Of a DNA stretch of 64,000 nt, positions 10,453 through 21,483 are shown piece by piece; the stretch's first letter is position 1; every line of letters begins with the position of its first letter. The notes under the pieces were generated by a model that did not search any database, was not told where the DNA came from, and was given only the letters and a program-made list of their open reading frames with translations. The DNA comes from Annulohypoxylon bovei var. microspora. Its lineage: Eukaryota > Ascomycota > Sordariomycetes > Xylariales > Hypoxylaceae. The translations under genes and the position numbers were made by a program. Where the stretch lies: contig MU405235.1 in the NCBI GenBank assembly GCA_022836615.1, positions 248,001-312,000 on the forward strand. The letters run 5' to 3'.

Positions 10453-12228
10453 CTACCACCGATACTTTGCATGTCAGTAGGTGATATGCCCACATATGAA
10501 TTTATATAGGCACTTACTCGGAACTCTTTATTCTCGCGATCTGTTAGGTCAAAGAACTCGCTGTTCTCGTCATGAGAAATGCCCGAGTATAGCCGGTCGC
10601 GTCTCCGATTCTCCCAAGCGTAATACGTCATGAGCACGCCGGTCGTTACCAAGGCCACGGCCGTCGAGGCAACGATGACGATCTTGGCTGGTAGATATTG
10701 GGGCTTATTCGCGTCGCGGAACGTAAGGGGCCCGATTATATTCCCCAAGCAGAAAGAAATGAGCAATACCGCGTTCATCGTCACTTTCTTCGTGTGGCCG
10801 GCGTAGTTAGCCGCCGAATACGAGTAGAGGAGTGGCAGAGTTGCGCCTATGACATTAGTTAGGTAGTTTCCTGTCAGTAGTGCGCCTTTGTTGGTTGTAT
10901 TTGAGAACGCTAGTAGGCAGCCGCCAGTAATGCCTCCTATGAGTAGGAGGATTATGATAACCGGTCCGCGGGCGTTGAATCTTGCGGAGCTCAAACCCGC
11001 TCCGATGACGGATATGCAAGCGAGTACGCCGGAGGGGATCTGCAACAAGGCGGTTTGCTTAGACGTGTATCCGAAGCCTTTGATAATGGTGGCTTGGTAA
11101 CTGCTGACGGCACCATTCGGTATATTCGATGTGATAGTGATGAGGGCGATAAGCCAAGTCTGAGGGTCAGTAAAGCAGTCCCACACCTGATATATCTTGA
11201 AGTGTTTGTTTTCGATCCCAGTCTGGTTCTCACGAAGCCGCTCTATCGCCCATATCTTCTCCTCGCGAGTGAAGCGAGAGCTCATTGGGTTATCGGGGAG
11301 GAATATCATAGTCAGAACTCCGACAACGACGGTGATAAGACCAAACAGGAGAAACATGATCTGCCACGATGTAAATATCTCCGATTCGTAGTGCTGAAAC
11401 CCGAACGACGTGAGGGCTCCGATGATCGACCCGGTTCCCGTCCCCACGTACCAAAATCCGAGGCGTGCGGGTTGTTCAGATCTTTTATACCACATACTCG
11501 TTACTAGAATGAGTGCCGGGGCTACGGCTGACTCAAAGCATCCGAGCAATGTTCTGAGAGCTGCTAGAGCGGCCCAATTCTTCGCAGCGGAATTCAATGT
11601 AACCACCAACCCCTGAAACGACTTAATTAGCTGCTATCTTGGGATATTTTAATAGATCCTAACCTAGGGTTGTGTCTAGGCGTTTCAACGAATAATGTCC
11701 CAAAACCAATGAAAGTCGACAATAAACCGTTATAAGAATGAACCTACCCAAAGTATGACATTTGCCCCGAGGTACTTTGCTGTAGGCAGTCTTTGCATAA
11801 GATAACCTGTTGGAAACTCAAATGCTAGATAGGTTATGTAGAACAGTGTAGCTAACAGAGAAAACTGATTTCCAGTAATGGAGGTATCCTCTTGAAGTCC
11901 CATAACATTGGCGTAATTGACTATCTCACAATTAATACCTGAAATCGCCGAGAGCAGAAGGGGTATTGACCTACTTAATGTTTTATCGAGATACTGAAGA
12001 TTGTAGCAAGCCCCTATATAACTGTTAAGATGACTGTCATAGCGATGATACCGGTCGCTCGCACTAACACATGAGAGGTATAACCGTCAGATCAATCTTT
12101 CTAACGAGTGCCTTCTCGTTGATTTCTGTCATTACAGTTGTGCCCTCGCGATTGAGATATTCGAGCGCCGCATCAACATCAGTTACTTGAAGGGATTTCC
12201 CTTCCTTATCCGTGTTATCCGGCTCCAT
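10453..12228 (-). CDS. MFS transporter, DAL5/allantoate permease family (second copy)
   Basis: Five exons on the reverse strand: 12069..12228, 11975..12013, 11748..11920, 10518..11612 and a 12-nt last exon 10453..10464, giving 492 residues. The N-terminus begins MEPDNTDKEGKSLQV. Diagnostic family stretches are LVRKIDLTVIPLM, LQYLDKTLINYANVMGLQED, YLAFEFPTGYLMQRLP, LRTLLGCFESAVAPALIL, SMWYKRSEQPARLGFWY and LTDRENKEFRYRW at the end. Without the last intron the frame continues 57 more codons to 10347. I prefer the spliced end because the family almost always stops just after an EN-K-x-FRY motif and a good donor (GTAAGT) sits exactly there. The substrate is unknown. It is tail-to-tail with the MFS gene at 7772..9745, and the two are clear paralogues. 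Confidence 0.88.
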
Positions 12229-13166
12229 GATGAAGTTCAGTTTAAATTGCTGGTCCTGAATAGGGGGAACTGATATGGAGGAACCGGCAATATGCAGCCG
12301 ATCGCCTTACGAAATACAAATAGCTGCTTGATAGAATCGAACAATGAAATTTATACCAGTACTGAAAGGGTTACTGAATTAAGTTGTATATGCTTATGAC
12401 AATGCAAAGGGTTGTCAAATTGACAAGTTAAATCCTAGATAAGATGGTATAGAAATTAACCACCTACATGTAGGTATCCTACCTATACTAAAGTAAAGAG
12501 GGGAGGCAGTCATTACTTAGGTACCTACCTTTACCTACCCAAGTAGGTAATTGCATACAAAGGTATTATAGAGAGAGTTAGATAAGGGAATGTGTGAGAT
12601 AAGCTGATGGATATTTCCGATGAATGTTATCTCCAGGGTTGATGGCTGGGTTTGATAAGGCAGACGCGGGGAAGGCCTTGAACATGGGAACAGGATGTCG
12701 CTTAAGTGAACTAAGATAGAAGAGAAGATGAATGGCGGTTATCAACGGTAGATTTCCTCAAAAAGGAAGTGTTGCATTGAACTGATAGGACAAGGTAGCC
12801 TCAGTACCCATGGAAGGCCATATGAGAGAGACCACAGCCTTGATAGTCAAATAACCTATCAATACCACGACTTGGTAGGCTTTCACATCCTTGGTGGGTT
12901 CCTGCATTCATTCAAATGAGTTAAAAGGAGTTCCAAAGGCCCCCATGGTAATAATCTGAAGCCTCTCTGCATGCTTCCTATAATTAACCCCCTTTTACTT
13001 CGACAAGAGAGTCTGTGATGTCTGTCTCTAAATCGAGATCCATACTCTGGTATCAGGTCTAAGACCATTGATCGGACATAAGAGTGAGCCTTGATGCGTT
13101 ATGGGATGGGCTAGGATGAGACAGGGGTATCCGAGACCAAGGCGATTTGATTGTGATTATCAGTAC
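12229..13166. other. Intergenic, no gene recognised
   Basis: About 940 bases upstream of the second MFS gene and downstream of LSM3. It is AT-rich, with a run of GTAGGTA/TACCTAC motifs around 12470-12550. A 61-codon frame at 12883..13068 has no recognisable features. It probably contains the MFS gene promoter. Confidence 0.5.
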
Positions 13167-13647
13167 TCATGATGAGTTCTGCGGAGAGACGAGGACAACG
13201 CTGTCGCCTATGACTAGAAGTTAGGTAAAGCTCGGCAAAGGTGAGGTAAGAAAAGTGTGATAATGATGATGTACCTCTCACAAATAGCATCTCAGATTTC
13301 TTCGTTGTTGTCTAGGTAGATATAAGGTTAGCCGGGCTATATATAATTTTACTGAAGAAAACTCACTCTAATTTCTTCATCCTCGTCGTCCTCGTCTACT
13401 GTATAGATAGTCTCGACAACGTCACCCAAGACCAAGTTCATATGACTGTCATAGGCCTTTAATAAGTTAGCTAGGTAATTAGAAAATGCACCAAGGTTCC
13501 AATAGTTGATCCACATACATGAAGGCGGCCCTTCAATTCCCGATCGCCTCGCAGCTTCACGAACACTACCTCGTCGAGGAGTAGGCGCACAAGATCAAGT
13601 GGTTCAGATACCGAACCACCAGCTGGACCCTCTTCACCTCCAGCCAT
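13167..13647 (-). CDS. LSM3: LSM3, Sm-like protein of the Lsm1-7/Lsm2-8 rings
   Basis: Four exons, 13519..13647, 13367..13456, 13275..13311 and 13167..13207, give a 98-residue protein, the normal LSm3 size. Sm motif 1 reads DLVRLLLDEVVFVKLRGDRE, followed by LKGRLHAYDSHMNLVLGDV. The acidic loop TVDEDDEEDEEI is typical of LSm3, and Sm motif 2 is MLFVRGDSVVLVSP. It should form part of the heptameric rings that bind U6 snRNA 3' ends in the nucleus and deadenylated mRNA in the cytoplasm. Such intron density in a very short gene is common for LSM genes in filamentous ascomycetes. All introns are 53-67 nt with GT..AG ends. Confidence 0.95.
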
Positions 13648-14161
13648 TATGATGAGATAAGCTTATATCAATCGTAAGATAGGTGACTTTCGCGTTGTGA
13701 TATACGCTAGAGATGGACGAAGATTTGGCGTCGAGGTCGGGTTGTCGTAGAAGCTTGGTTGAATGAATACATGCAGATTTAATGATTTGCAGCTTGAAAT
13801 CCGGAAATAATTGTTAGTGAATGCGCATTGACCATAAAAACTTACCTAAGCCCGTCTTAGCTTACCTAAGCGGTTTCTTTCAAGGTTTCTATACCGAGCT
13901 ATGACCACTCAACCATTCTGATCTTCTTCCAAGATTAAAAATACCAAAAGATCCACAAGGTCCACTTCGTCAACTTCTACTCTCCACATTCCCCGGATAA
14001 TAATTCAGCTATCTTCAACTAGACTAACCATTAGTTTCCCCGCAAAACCATGTTAGATATATGTACTAATATGTACTATCACCAATTACATCGTCGTCGG
14101 CCTCTATCATGAATCGATAAATCCTTTTTAACGGATATGATACTGCTCAACGACTCCCGCC
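13648..14161. other. Divergent promoter region between LSM3 (-) and a mitochondrial protein gene (+)
   Basis: 514 bases between two divergent start codons. No coding potential was seen. AT-rich tracts near 13930-14060 are the likely shared regulatory DNA. Confidence 0.5.
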
Positions 14162-16369
14162 ATGTTCCCCGCTACTTCGATGGTGGCGTTTGGTGGGCAC
14201 CGAACTCTTTTCTATAACCCCCCAAGGGGAACATGTTCGAGGATCATTAGCCTTCGTCTACATCGACATTCTAGAGCGACTGTAGCTAATTTCTCGTCAT
14301 ACCGGAGACTCTACGCTTCCGCTCCCCTCACGGACTCTATCGATGCTATCTCGAACCAGGAATTTGGCTTCTTCCGCGACCTTCTCACTCCAATTGGCTC
14401 GAAGCCTCGACCCAAAAATAACTATAGCAATGTTGTCTCCGCGAGGATAGGCGTTGGGATGACCGCTCCCCCGATTAAAAAACCATTCACTGATGGTTCG
14501 GTTAATAACTTACCCCGTCCGTTCCAGAGAGTTATCGTGGCAATGCAACATAGGGATACTCGGAGATTGATCATCAGTCTACGCCAAATCTTAAACATGG
14601 GGGAATTAGAGCTGCAAAACGCTATAGCTGCGTTGCCTCGGACTACCTTTACTGAGCTTCTTTACTCGCTGGATCCCTTAAAAATTGCCAAGGAAGTCGA
14701 TCCGACCAACGGGGTAAATATAACCACCGGAATGTATCAGGTACTGGATATGGGGTCTTACGTTGATGATTGGGGAGTCCGAAAACTTTGGGTAGAGCTG
14801 CTACGGTGTATGATGGCTCTTGTGGTAGGATTGAAAGCCTCGGGCCAAGCACTGCAGACGGAAGAATATACCTTCTTATTCCGGTGCGCAGGGGCTGCTT
14901 CGGATCTGGCAGGCGTGAAATGGTTATGGAATGACATGATTCTCTCCGATACCACGTATTGGCGGGAAACCGAAACCTACAACGAGTTTATGGCTGCGCG
15001 CTTCCTCACAAGACCTTTGTATAACAGCTTCGATAAGGTCAGGAAAGTAGTTATCCCACGAGACCTTCATAGGTCTCGAATTAAGCTCGATCAACGTTAT
15101 GTTGGAAAGCTGGATCGCCTAAGATTAAATACCCGGATTAAAAGGCTGTATTTCGGCCTCAACAAGGATGTCGACCACGCTGAAGATCTCAAGCGGCTCA
15201 TGAGGAAGAATCGCTCCGCTACAAAGATATTCAATCGTATGCTGTCGAATGGCTACGTCAAAGAATATATATTATATATCGCGATAGTTGCGTTCGGGCG
15301 GGCTGGGTCTCTGCGTTTTATTGGTTCCGAGATTCTACACCGTTTCTTCGGCATCAAGATGGGGCGACTAGTTTACGAAGAGGGAAGACTCGCCCCAAGC
15401 AACGACATCAGGTCTGTCCCCTCCCGCGTACGCCCTTCAGCAAGACTCATGGCTGCCATCGTAGATGCGTATGGCTCAAACGGGGAGATCGGTCTCGCTT
15501 TCCAATTAGTCGATCACATATCGAAGAAACAGAACATTAAGATTCCGCGTGCTACATGGCACGACCTGCTGGAGTGGGCCTACGTCCTGAGCACGCCGTC
15601 GGTGTCTACAATGTGGGTGCGGGCTGATATGCGTTTTAAAGTACCAGACCCTTCAGCGGTAGAATTAATATTTGGTGCTATGCAAGAATATGGCCTACCG
15701 CCCCAATTTGAAGACTATAGCATCGTCATCCGAAATCTCATAGGGCGACGCCAATTCAGCAAGATCTTACCCCTCATGAAACACGCAGTCAGATTTTACA
15801 ACGATCAATGTTTGGAGTACGCGGAAGCGGTATTTGAGTACGCCCAACTAGTCCGTGCCGCAGTGTCCGTCAGCGAGGCGGTGGACCGATACGAGCGGGC
15901 TCGGTTCACGAAAGCGAAGATGTGGTACGATCTCCAGATCTCTTGTAAACAGTTCCTGTCGAGAGTACGCAGCCATAGCATTGACAACCCGCTTACGACT
16001 AAAATGGTTCCCGAGTTCATCCGCGAATTCCAGACTTTTATTCCGAACCCTGCCCTATACCGAACATCTACCGGGTACGTTTCTTTGTTCGACCCGGGGC
16101 GAGACAAGCCTCGGACAGCCTCCGTTCGTGATATTCCCATGGACGTCCCGATGAAGCATAGGGGAAATTGGGTACTCCAAAGGGTAAAGGCGCGGAAGAC
16201 CGATATTGTGCACAGCCACTCTCTAGGGGGCCACCTACCAATGGCCAAACTCGGCCTCGTGACCCTTCTCACGAGCACATCCCGAAGAGGGTTGCCGCCG
16301 ACTGATCACCACGTATCTGAGCACGAACCGAAAAACCCCTATAGCGAAGATGACGATGACTTTTTCTAA
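14162..16369 (+). CDS. Putative mitochondrial helical-repeat RNA-binding protein (ATPase-expression/PPR-like)
   Basis: Single exon of 735 codons. The N-terminus is rich in Arg/Ser/hydroxyl residues with few acids (RIISLRLHRHSRATVANFSS, ending LYASAPL), as in a mitochondrial presequence. The body is predicted helical. It has spaced segments of the PPR-like type, for example EEYTFLFRCAGAASDLAGVK with WLWNDM, and later SARLMAAIVDAYGSNGEIG with LAFQLVDHI, and EDYSIVIRNLIGRRQ. The arrangement recalls the fungal mitochondrial ATPase-expression proteins (Aep2/Atp13 group), which stabilise or activate translation of ATP synthase mRNAs. That assignment is inference from overall layout; a general PPR-like translation factor is the alternative. 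The C-terminus is acidic (YSEDDDDFF). It is convergent with GPI12, 259 nt apart. Confidence 0.6.
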   Translation: MFPATSMVAFGGHRTLFYNPPRGTCSRIISLRLHRHSRATVANFSSYRRLYASAPLTDSIDAISNQEFGFFRDLLTPIGSKPRPKNNYSNVVSARIGVGMTAPPIKKPFTDGSVNNLPRPFQRVIVAMQHRDTRRLIISLRQILNMGELELQNAIAALPRTTFTELLYSLDPLKIAKEVDPTNGVNITTGMYQVLDMGSYVDDWGVRKLWVELLRCMMALVVGLKASGQALQTEEYTFLFRCAGAASDLAGVKWLWNDMILSDTTYWRETETYNEFMAARFLTRPLYNSFDKVRKVVIPRDLHRSRIKLDQRYVGKLDRLRLNTRIKRLYFGLNKDVDHAEDLKRLMRKNRSATKIFNRMLSNGYVKEYILYIAIVAFGRAGSLRFIGSEILHRFFGIKMGRLVYEEGRLAPSNDIRSVPSRVRPSARLMAAIVDAYGSNGEIGLAFQLVDHISKKQNIKIPRATWHDLLEWAYVLSTPSVSTMWVRADMRFKVPDPSAVELIFGAMQEYGLPPQFEDYSIVIRNLIGRRQFSKILPLMKHAVRFYNDQCLEYAEAVFEYAQLVRAAVSVSEAVDRYERARFTKAKMWYDLQISCKQFLSRVRSHSIDNPLTTKMVPEFIREFQTFIPNPALYRTSTGYVSLFDPGRDKPRTASVRDIPMDVPMKHRGNWVLQRVKARKTDIVHSHSLGGHLPMAKLGLVTLLTSTSRRGLPPTDHHVSEHEPKNPYSEDDDDFF

Positions 16370-16628
16370 GACCGACTAACTCATAATATAAACTATTGTA
16401 TCTGTAAAATATTTATGTTGGACAGAACCCGGGGCTGACACGCCTCTATAACAGCGGCGGCGGTATTTTAAATGCAACGCTCCAGGTGATGTGTTAGGGT
16501 CTTCAATATACATACCTAGGTAGTTTACATAAGCCGGCTTTTTGCTTCACTGTATATTATACATCTCGTGATATATGATTATGGTTACTATTAACAGTAG
16601 TCGTCATCTTCCGCCCTTGTAAGGATAA

Positions 16629-17574
16629 TCATGACTTGACCCTCTCCAGTCGCAAATCGTTGATGTACATGTACCGGCTCAGCGCAATCCACCCCCACCG
16701 GAACCAGACCATCTGGCTCTTGTGCGCCTCGGTCATAGCCTGCCGCGCCGCGCCGTAGCTCTCGCGGCCCCCGCCCGCCAGCGCGTTCATGCTGACTAGA
16801 GCCCCCGGGCTGCCAGCGTCGCTCTTGCGCCCCCCGCCGCCGCTTACGGCTAGCGATACCATGGTGGCGAAGACGTCGAGGAAGCCGAGGTACTTGCGCG
16901 GGAGCGCGACGGTGGTCAGCGTGTAGAGGTCGACAGGGGAGACCGAGCCGCGCTTGCCCTGCGTCAGGGATGAGACGAAGGCTCGCGCGCCGTGGTACAG
17001 GGATATGTGGTTTGGGTGCCCGGATACGCCGCCTGCGTCGAAGGTTATGAGGGTGTCGATGAAGACGGTGTGGTCCTGGTTGGAGGATGGTTTTGAGGCC
17101 GTGCTGTTCAGCGCGAAGGCATCGGTGAGGAAGGAAGAGATCTTAGCGGTTTCCCAGGTTATGGTCATGGAGTCTTCGAAGTCGCTGGAATCCCGGTGTT
17201 AGTACGTATATACCTACATATGTGTGTGTGTAGATATGGTTAACTTACGGGTCATCTAGGACCACGACATCGGAATCGTGCTTCAGACCTAGCAGCAAGC
17301 CACTCTTGACAAGCTCCTTCCTGCGAGTCTCACCGAGGCCGTCGGCATTACCGGAGCTTAGACACACGATCTTGACATGGTTGTGGGACTCGGGGCGGGT
17401 TAGGGCTAGCACGGAGGGCGCGAAGAACATGGCCTCGTCGTCGGGGTGCGCGATCAGGAGGCAGATGCGCTTGTTGCGCAGCGTGGGCAGGCGCGTCTGC
17501 GCGACGGAGGCCGTGTACATGTAGAGGAGAGGTAGGACAACGGCGAGGACGCCGAAGGTTAGGAGTGGCGTCAT
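16629..17574 (-). CDS. GPI12: N-acetylglucosaminyl-phosphatidylinositol de-N-acetylase (PIG-L/GPI12)
   Basis: Two exons, 17249..17574 and 16629..17184, joined in phase 2/1 give 293 residues. An N-terminal signal anchor (LLTFGVLAVVLPLLYMYTA) precedes the catalytic fold. AHPDDEAMFF at 42-51 is the metal-binding HPDDE motif, SSGNADGLGETRRKEL follows, and GVSGHPNHISLYHGA carries the third His motif. This is the LmbE/PIG-L family. The enzyme removes the acetyl group from GlcNAc-PI at the cytoplasmic face of the endoplasmic reticulum, the second step of GPI-anchor synthesis. The second exon is GC-rich with a Gly/Ala-rich insertion (SLAVSGGGGRKSDAG) near the C-terminus, probably a tolerated loop. 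An alternating GT tract lies in the intron. Confidence 0.93.
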
Positions 17575-18350
17575 CGGGGAGAAATTATTAGGGGGTAGCT
17601 CCGGGCTTCCTTATCCCTTCGATTTCACGGAAAATCGCATGTGCGTACTGTCGTACTAAGAGACGGTAAATCGTCAAATCTAATTAACTGGAGGCATGGA
17701 TTTGGTAAAAGAAAACCTGGGGAAATTGGAACCAGGCAAGTTCGGGCTTAGACCTTCTTGTCTGGTGGTCCGGCCTGGTGGTTGGAAACGGTTGATTGGG
17801 AAACTGTGACGATGGACTCGCGCGAAGTAGGTATCTACGCGACGAGGTGAAATTATCAAATTAAGAGAGGGAATGCCCCTCTCTCTATACCGTTTTATTA
17901 TATACTATAGATCATTAGGTAATCGAAAGCTACTGCTATACATGATATAATAACACATTAAGATAGCATTGTATAAACACTGTTTTGTTATAAGACTTAT
18001 AGTTAAGTCATTTAGCTTTCTGATCATACACAGTCTATAAAAGACTTGATTTCATGAAAATGAATGTATATTAGGAAGCTTTTCTCTGAAATGCTAGCAT
18101 ATTGCTTCATTACTTGCATCAAATCAATTGTCGCAAGGATTGATAACTAATATGCACTTAAATGCTTCTATCTTGGCAATTTCTGATTGGTTGTTGGATC
18201 AAGGTACGTGTGCCAAACAGGAATAAACTCATAGGCCGTACCTAATTCAAGATTCTTATAGCACCACTGACACGCGACCACCTCAGCTTAACATAATTAT
18301 ATCTTACTTCAATTCATAAGTGATCTTCACTAAATTATCAATTATTCACC
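17575..18350. other. Divergent promoter region between GPI12 (-) and a membrane protein gene (+)
   Basis: 776 AT-rich bases without coding signals. Both neighbouring genes start here and read away from each other. Confidence 0.5.
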
Positions 18351-19056
18351 ATGGTCCGAACTCGAAAAGAGAGAAAGGCACCAGATATCAAATTAGCTCA
18401 ACCCGATCGATCCGCCGTTCCTAGCGAAGAGACCTTGTTGAACCTTGCCGAAGAACGTAACCTTTTTGAGCAAGCTGAACGACATAAGAAGAAACAGTCA
18501 GATGAGACCGACGATGAGGAACTCTTATCCCCAAGAGCTGAAAGAATTATGGACGCCATCCTCTGGAGCGTCAGCTTGTCAATGATGCATTTCACCCTTG
18601 ATGTACTTGTCCAACATCAATATGCCGTCTCTATCGAATGGCCTCGCATTATAATAAGAACAATACAGGCTTGTGTTGGTAAGCTTCTAGTATAACAGCT
18701 AAGTAAATTTTGTCATGATATATCATGCTAAGACTTGTGTTGCAGTATTTACATTGCTCATCTATGTGCTCCATCCGCATCCCGCATTCCCAAGATTTTG
18801 TCCTGGACTACCACTAAGATTACAGGGTCCTCTCCGGCAGACTATTTTCCTCATTGCCAGCACCTGCTCCGGCTGCTATCTGATCCACGTTTCAAGCAAG
18901 TACAGCTATCTTGCTGTCATGAAACAATCACCGCCCTTGGGCTGTATCTGGATCTGGTCCGTTATTGAACTAGACCTACCTCTTGCTGTGCTCTCTTTGG
19001 CTGTCACAGGCGGGTTCTTCTACCAAGGCGGATACACAATTAAAGCGCCGTACTAA
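18351..19056 (+). CDS. Fungal integral membrane protein of unknown function (DUF7719-like)
   Basis: Exons 18351..18678 and 18746..19056 join in phase 1/2 to give 212 residues. The N-terminal 65 residues are charged and probably cytoplasmic (MVRTRKERKAPDIKL, then EDSP-type acidic stretch DETDDEELLSPRAERIMDAI). Four hydrophobic segments follow: LWSVSLSMMHFTLDVLV, VVFTLLIYVLHPHP, TIFLIASTCSGCYLIHVSS and IELDLPLAVLSLAVTGGFFY. The layout (charged head, RIMDAILWS..SMLHFTLDVLV, terminal YxG-type tail) resembles a widespread uncharacterised fungal family that I remember as DUF7719; the label needs a profile search. It is convergent with the next gene, with only 32 nt between the two stop codons. Confidence 0.72.
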
Positions 19057-19088
19057 ATGTATTTAATAAGAAGCGGCCTCGGGTTAAA

Positions 19089-19919
19089 CTATGTAGCACT
19101 TCCTCGTCTTTTTCGAGTTTTAGGATGTAGATCCTCTATGAGTAATCTTGGGACTGAGCTTTTTCTTGGGCGCGGGCTGGTTGGTAGCTTTTCTACATCT
19201 CCAGCAACACGGTTCCGATGTATCACCCTACATACCAGGTCCTCTAATCGATATATCTCGGCCTTCTGGTCTTCAATAACAGCCTCCAGCCTTTCAAGAC
19301 CATTATCAACCGTCACCTCTCTCAATCTGTTCCTAAGTTCAAGCTCACGAATCGTTCTTAGAGGTTTGTTAACAATACCATATATGATCACAGCAGCCCA
19401 GGATTAGACTTACGAAGAGATCAAGCTCATCTGTGTAAAGGAAACTCTGGCCGTCAATGCGTCCCTCTGCCGAACCAAATCCAACACCTGCGTCCTGACA
19501 GGTAACCACGCCATCGCAATAGCCGTAGTAAACCCCCAACTACTCGGGACCAGCGTCCACCGTTTACCTTTCCTTTCCTCGTCCTCACTACCGGCCTTGG
19601 ACTCTATCTCCTCAACCAACTCCAGCAGTCTCTTCTCGAGCCTAACCAGATCGTCCATAACGAACGTATACATTTGATACTCGGGCTGATACTTTGCGTC
19701 GGGCCGGCTCCCCGCGACCTTGACGAGTTCCGCCAGCCATGCCGACTCTGTCTTGTACCAGGACAGCGAAGTTTTCACTTGGAAATACTCTTGGTCGCTG
19801 TTCCTGAGGTACGTTATGCGCACGTAGACGGCCGCCACGATGGCCACGAAAAATGTTAGGATGCCGGCGACGCTGGCGGTGATGGATAGCGGCGAATCCT
19901 GCTGCGTGGCGTCCGCCAT
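19089..19919 (-). CDS. Membrane-anchored coiled-coil protein of unknown function
   Basis: Exons 19414..19919 and 19089..19356 (intron 19357..19413, phase 2/1) give 257 residues. The start chosen is the ATG giving MADATQQDSPLSITAS. The in-frame extension up to 20147 is cysteine/serine-rich and looks like leader sequence. A single membrane segment (VAGILTFFVAIVAAVYVRIT) comes right after the start. A region rich in aromatic and charged residues follows (YFQVKTSLSWYKTESAWLAE, then MDDLVRLEKRLLELVEEIES). The C-terminal third is predicted coiled coil (IRELELRNRLREVTVDNGLE, then IEDQKAEIYRLEDLV) with a basic tail. I do not recognise a named family. Similar small membrane proteins are common in Sordariomycetes. 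Confidence 0.65.
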
Positions 19920-21483
19920 CGAGAGCTGAATCCAATCATCGGCCTCAAGAATGAGACAATTTATCCGAATCCGAAAGCTAGGCTCCACCACTAGAGCTTT
20001 CGAAACAATCGGACATCTCCAGTTCAAGTGCCGGAGAAGAAAGGTCTGTGATGTTGACGAAGACACAGAGTGTCGTTTGTTTAGCTGAAGGATTTCAGGA
20101 GAGATCAAGGGTTGTGGCGCAAATGTGGCGCAATCGCAACAACTCACGTGATACCCCTAACCTTCAACCGCAACCTAACCCCTGAGCAGGGAGCCATTGT
20201 TATCGTTGGAATAGCTCTAGAGCTATATAATACCAGTAGATGGTATGTTAATAGTGAAGATAATGGTTCTTACATGTGGGACTAAAACTAGTTTTGCAAA
20301 TAACAGCATAGTAGGTACCTACAGTGCCGATTATCGCAATCATCTCCGGCATGTAGGTACCTGGTCCTGGATACTGTAGATATGTTTCAAACACTTGGGC
20401 AAACATACCGGAGGTTATACAAATTGTTTGTAGTTTCATATGGATCACTGGAACTATATAATTACCTTACTATAGGTGTTCTAAACTCACCAGTATATTG
20501 CGCTTCTGATGTACCCCTATTCCATCATAATAGGTGGCACATAAAAGATTAAATCATAGTTATGTCGTGTTCCTTTCGACAGGGATGGACTGACAGAAGA
20601 TTAATCTGAGCCTTTCTTAACTCTAGATGGCCTACTCTCGAATAAGGTCAAGTTGGAATCTTCTGGGTGAGATAAAAGCATTGAATTATATATTAATCCG
20701 GTTTAAGTAAATAAAAATAGCTGTTGAAGAAAGGCTCTCACGAGGCGTATATGCCTATGTTGCACATTTGTTATAGTATTCATTTCTGCAGTTGCTTTTT
20801 GCATGAATCCTATTTCTTAGATCAAGTGGACTCTGCATTCATCACTGCTAAGTTCGGATGAAATATTGTGGTATATCATATAAATAAACCCAATATGAAC
20901 GGCTCCGTAACAAACTCTGGGTTATAGTATTCTTACTGCATATAAAACGTGAATAATAGGCGCTAAACGATCTTGTCTTTGACAAATCACATCACATATC
21001 CATACATAGGTACTTATAGAGAGATAAGGATACTGTGTAGTAACACACAATGAAAGGCCGGGTTGGTGCGGCGAGGAATTGGAATGGCTCACTGGGCTTG
21101 GATACTGTGCCATGTTATAGGATATACGCTAAGTCTCAATGGATAGAGACGCTATGGGCCTTGGATACATATTCCTCGTTTAGGGTGTTCGATTCCCCTG
21201 ACGGTCAAGCCTCGACCTTTCCTTTTTTTTGTTGAAAAGTCCACTCACTCATCCCTATGGCGACCAGGCGGCCTTGGGTTGTTAAATATATTCCGGTACA
21301 CACATTTATTTAGAGGTCGGACACCGCCGTGAACTCGAAACTTCCCAATGCTATTTCAGCACTTCCCAGACTACATGAATTTATTCCGTACCAACCCGAA
21401 TCTACACGAACTCATCCCAAATTAACCCAACATTTGACACATCTTTCAAACGCCGATTTAACCATACTTCTAGAGAAACAGTA
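19920..21483. other. Intergenic, no gene recognised
   Basis: 1.56 kb of mostly AT-rich sequence. The left 230 bases are the leader of the 19089..19919 gene; the right end is the promoter of the 21484 gene. Short frames (20248..20448, 20922..21113, 21050..21235) have no recognisable content. Confidence 0.5.
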
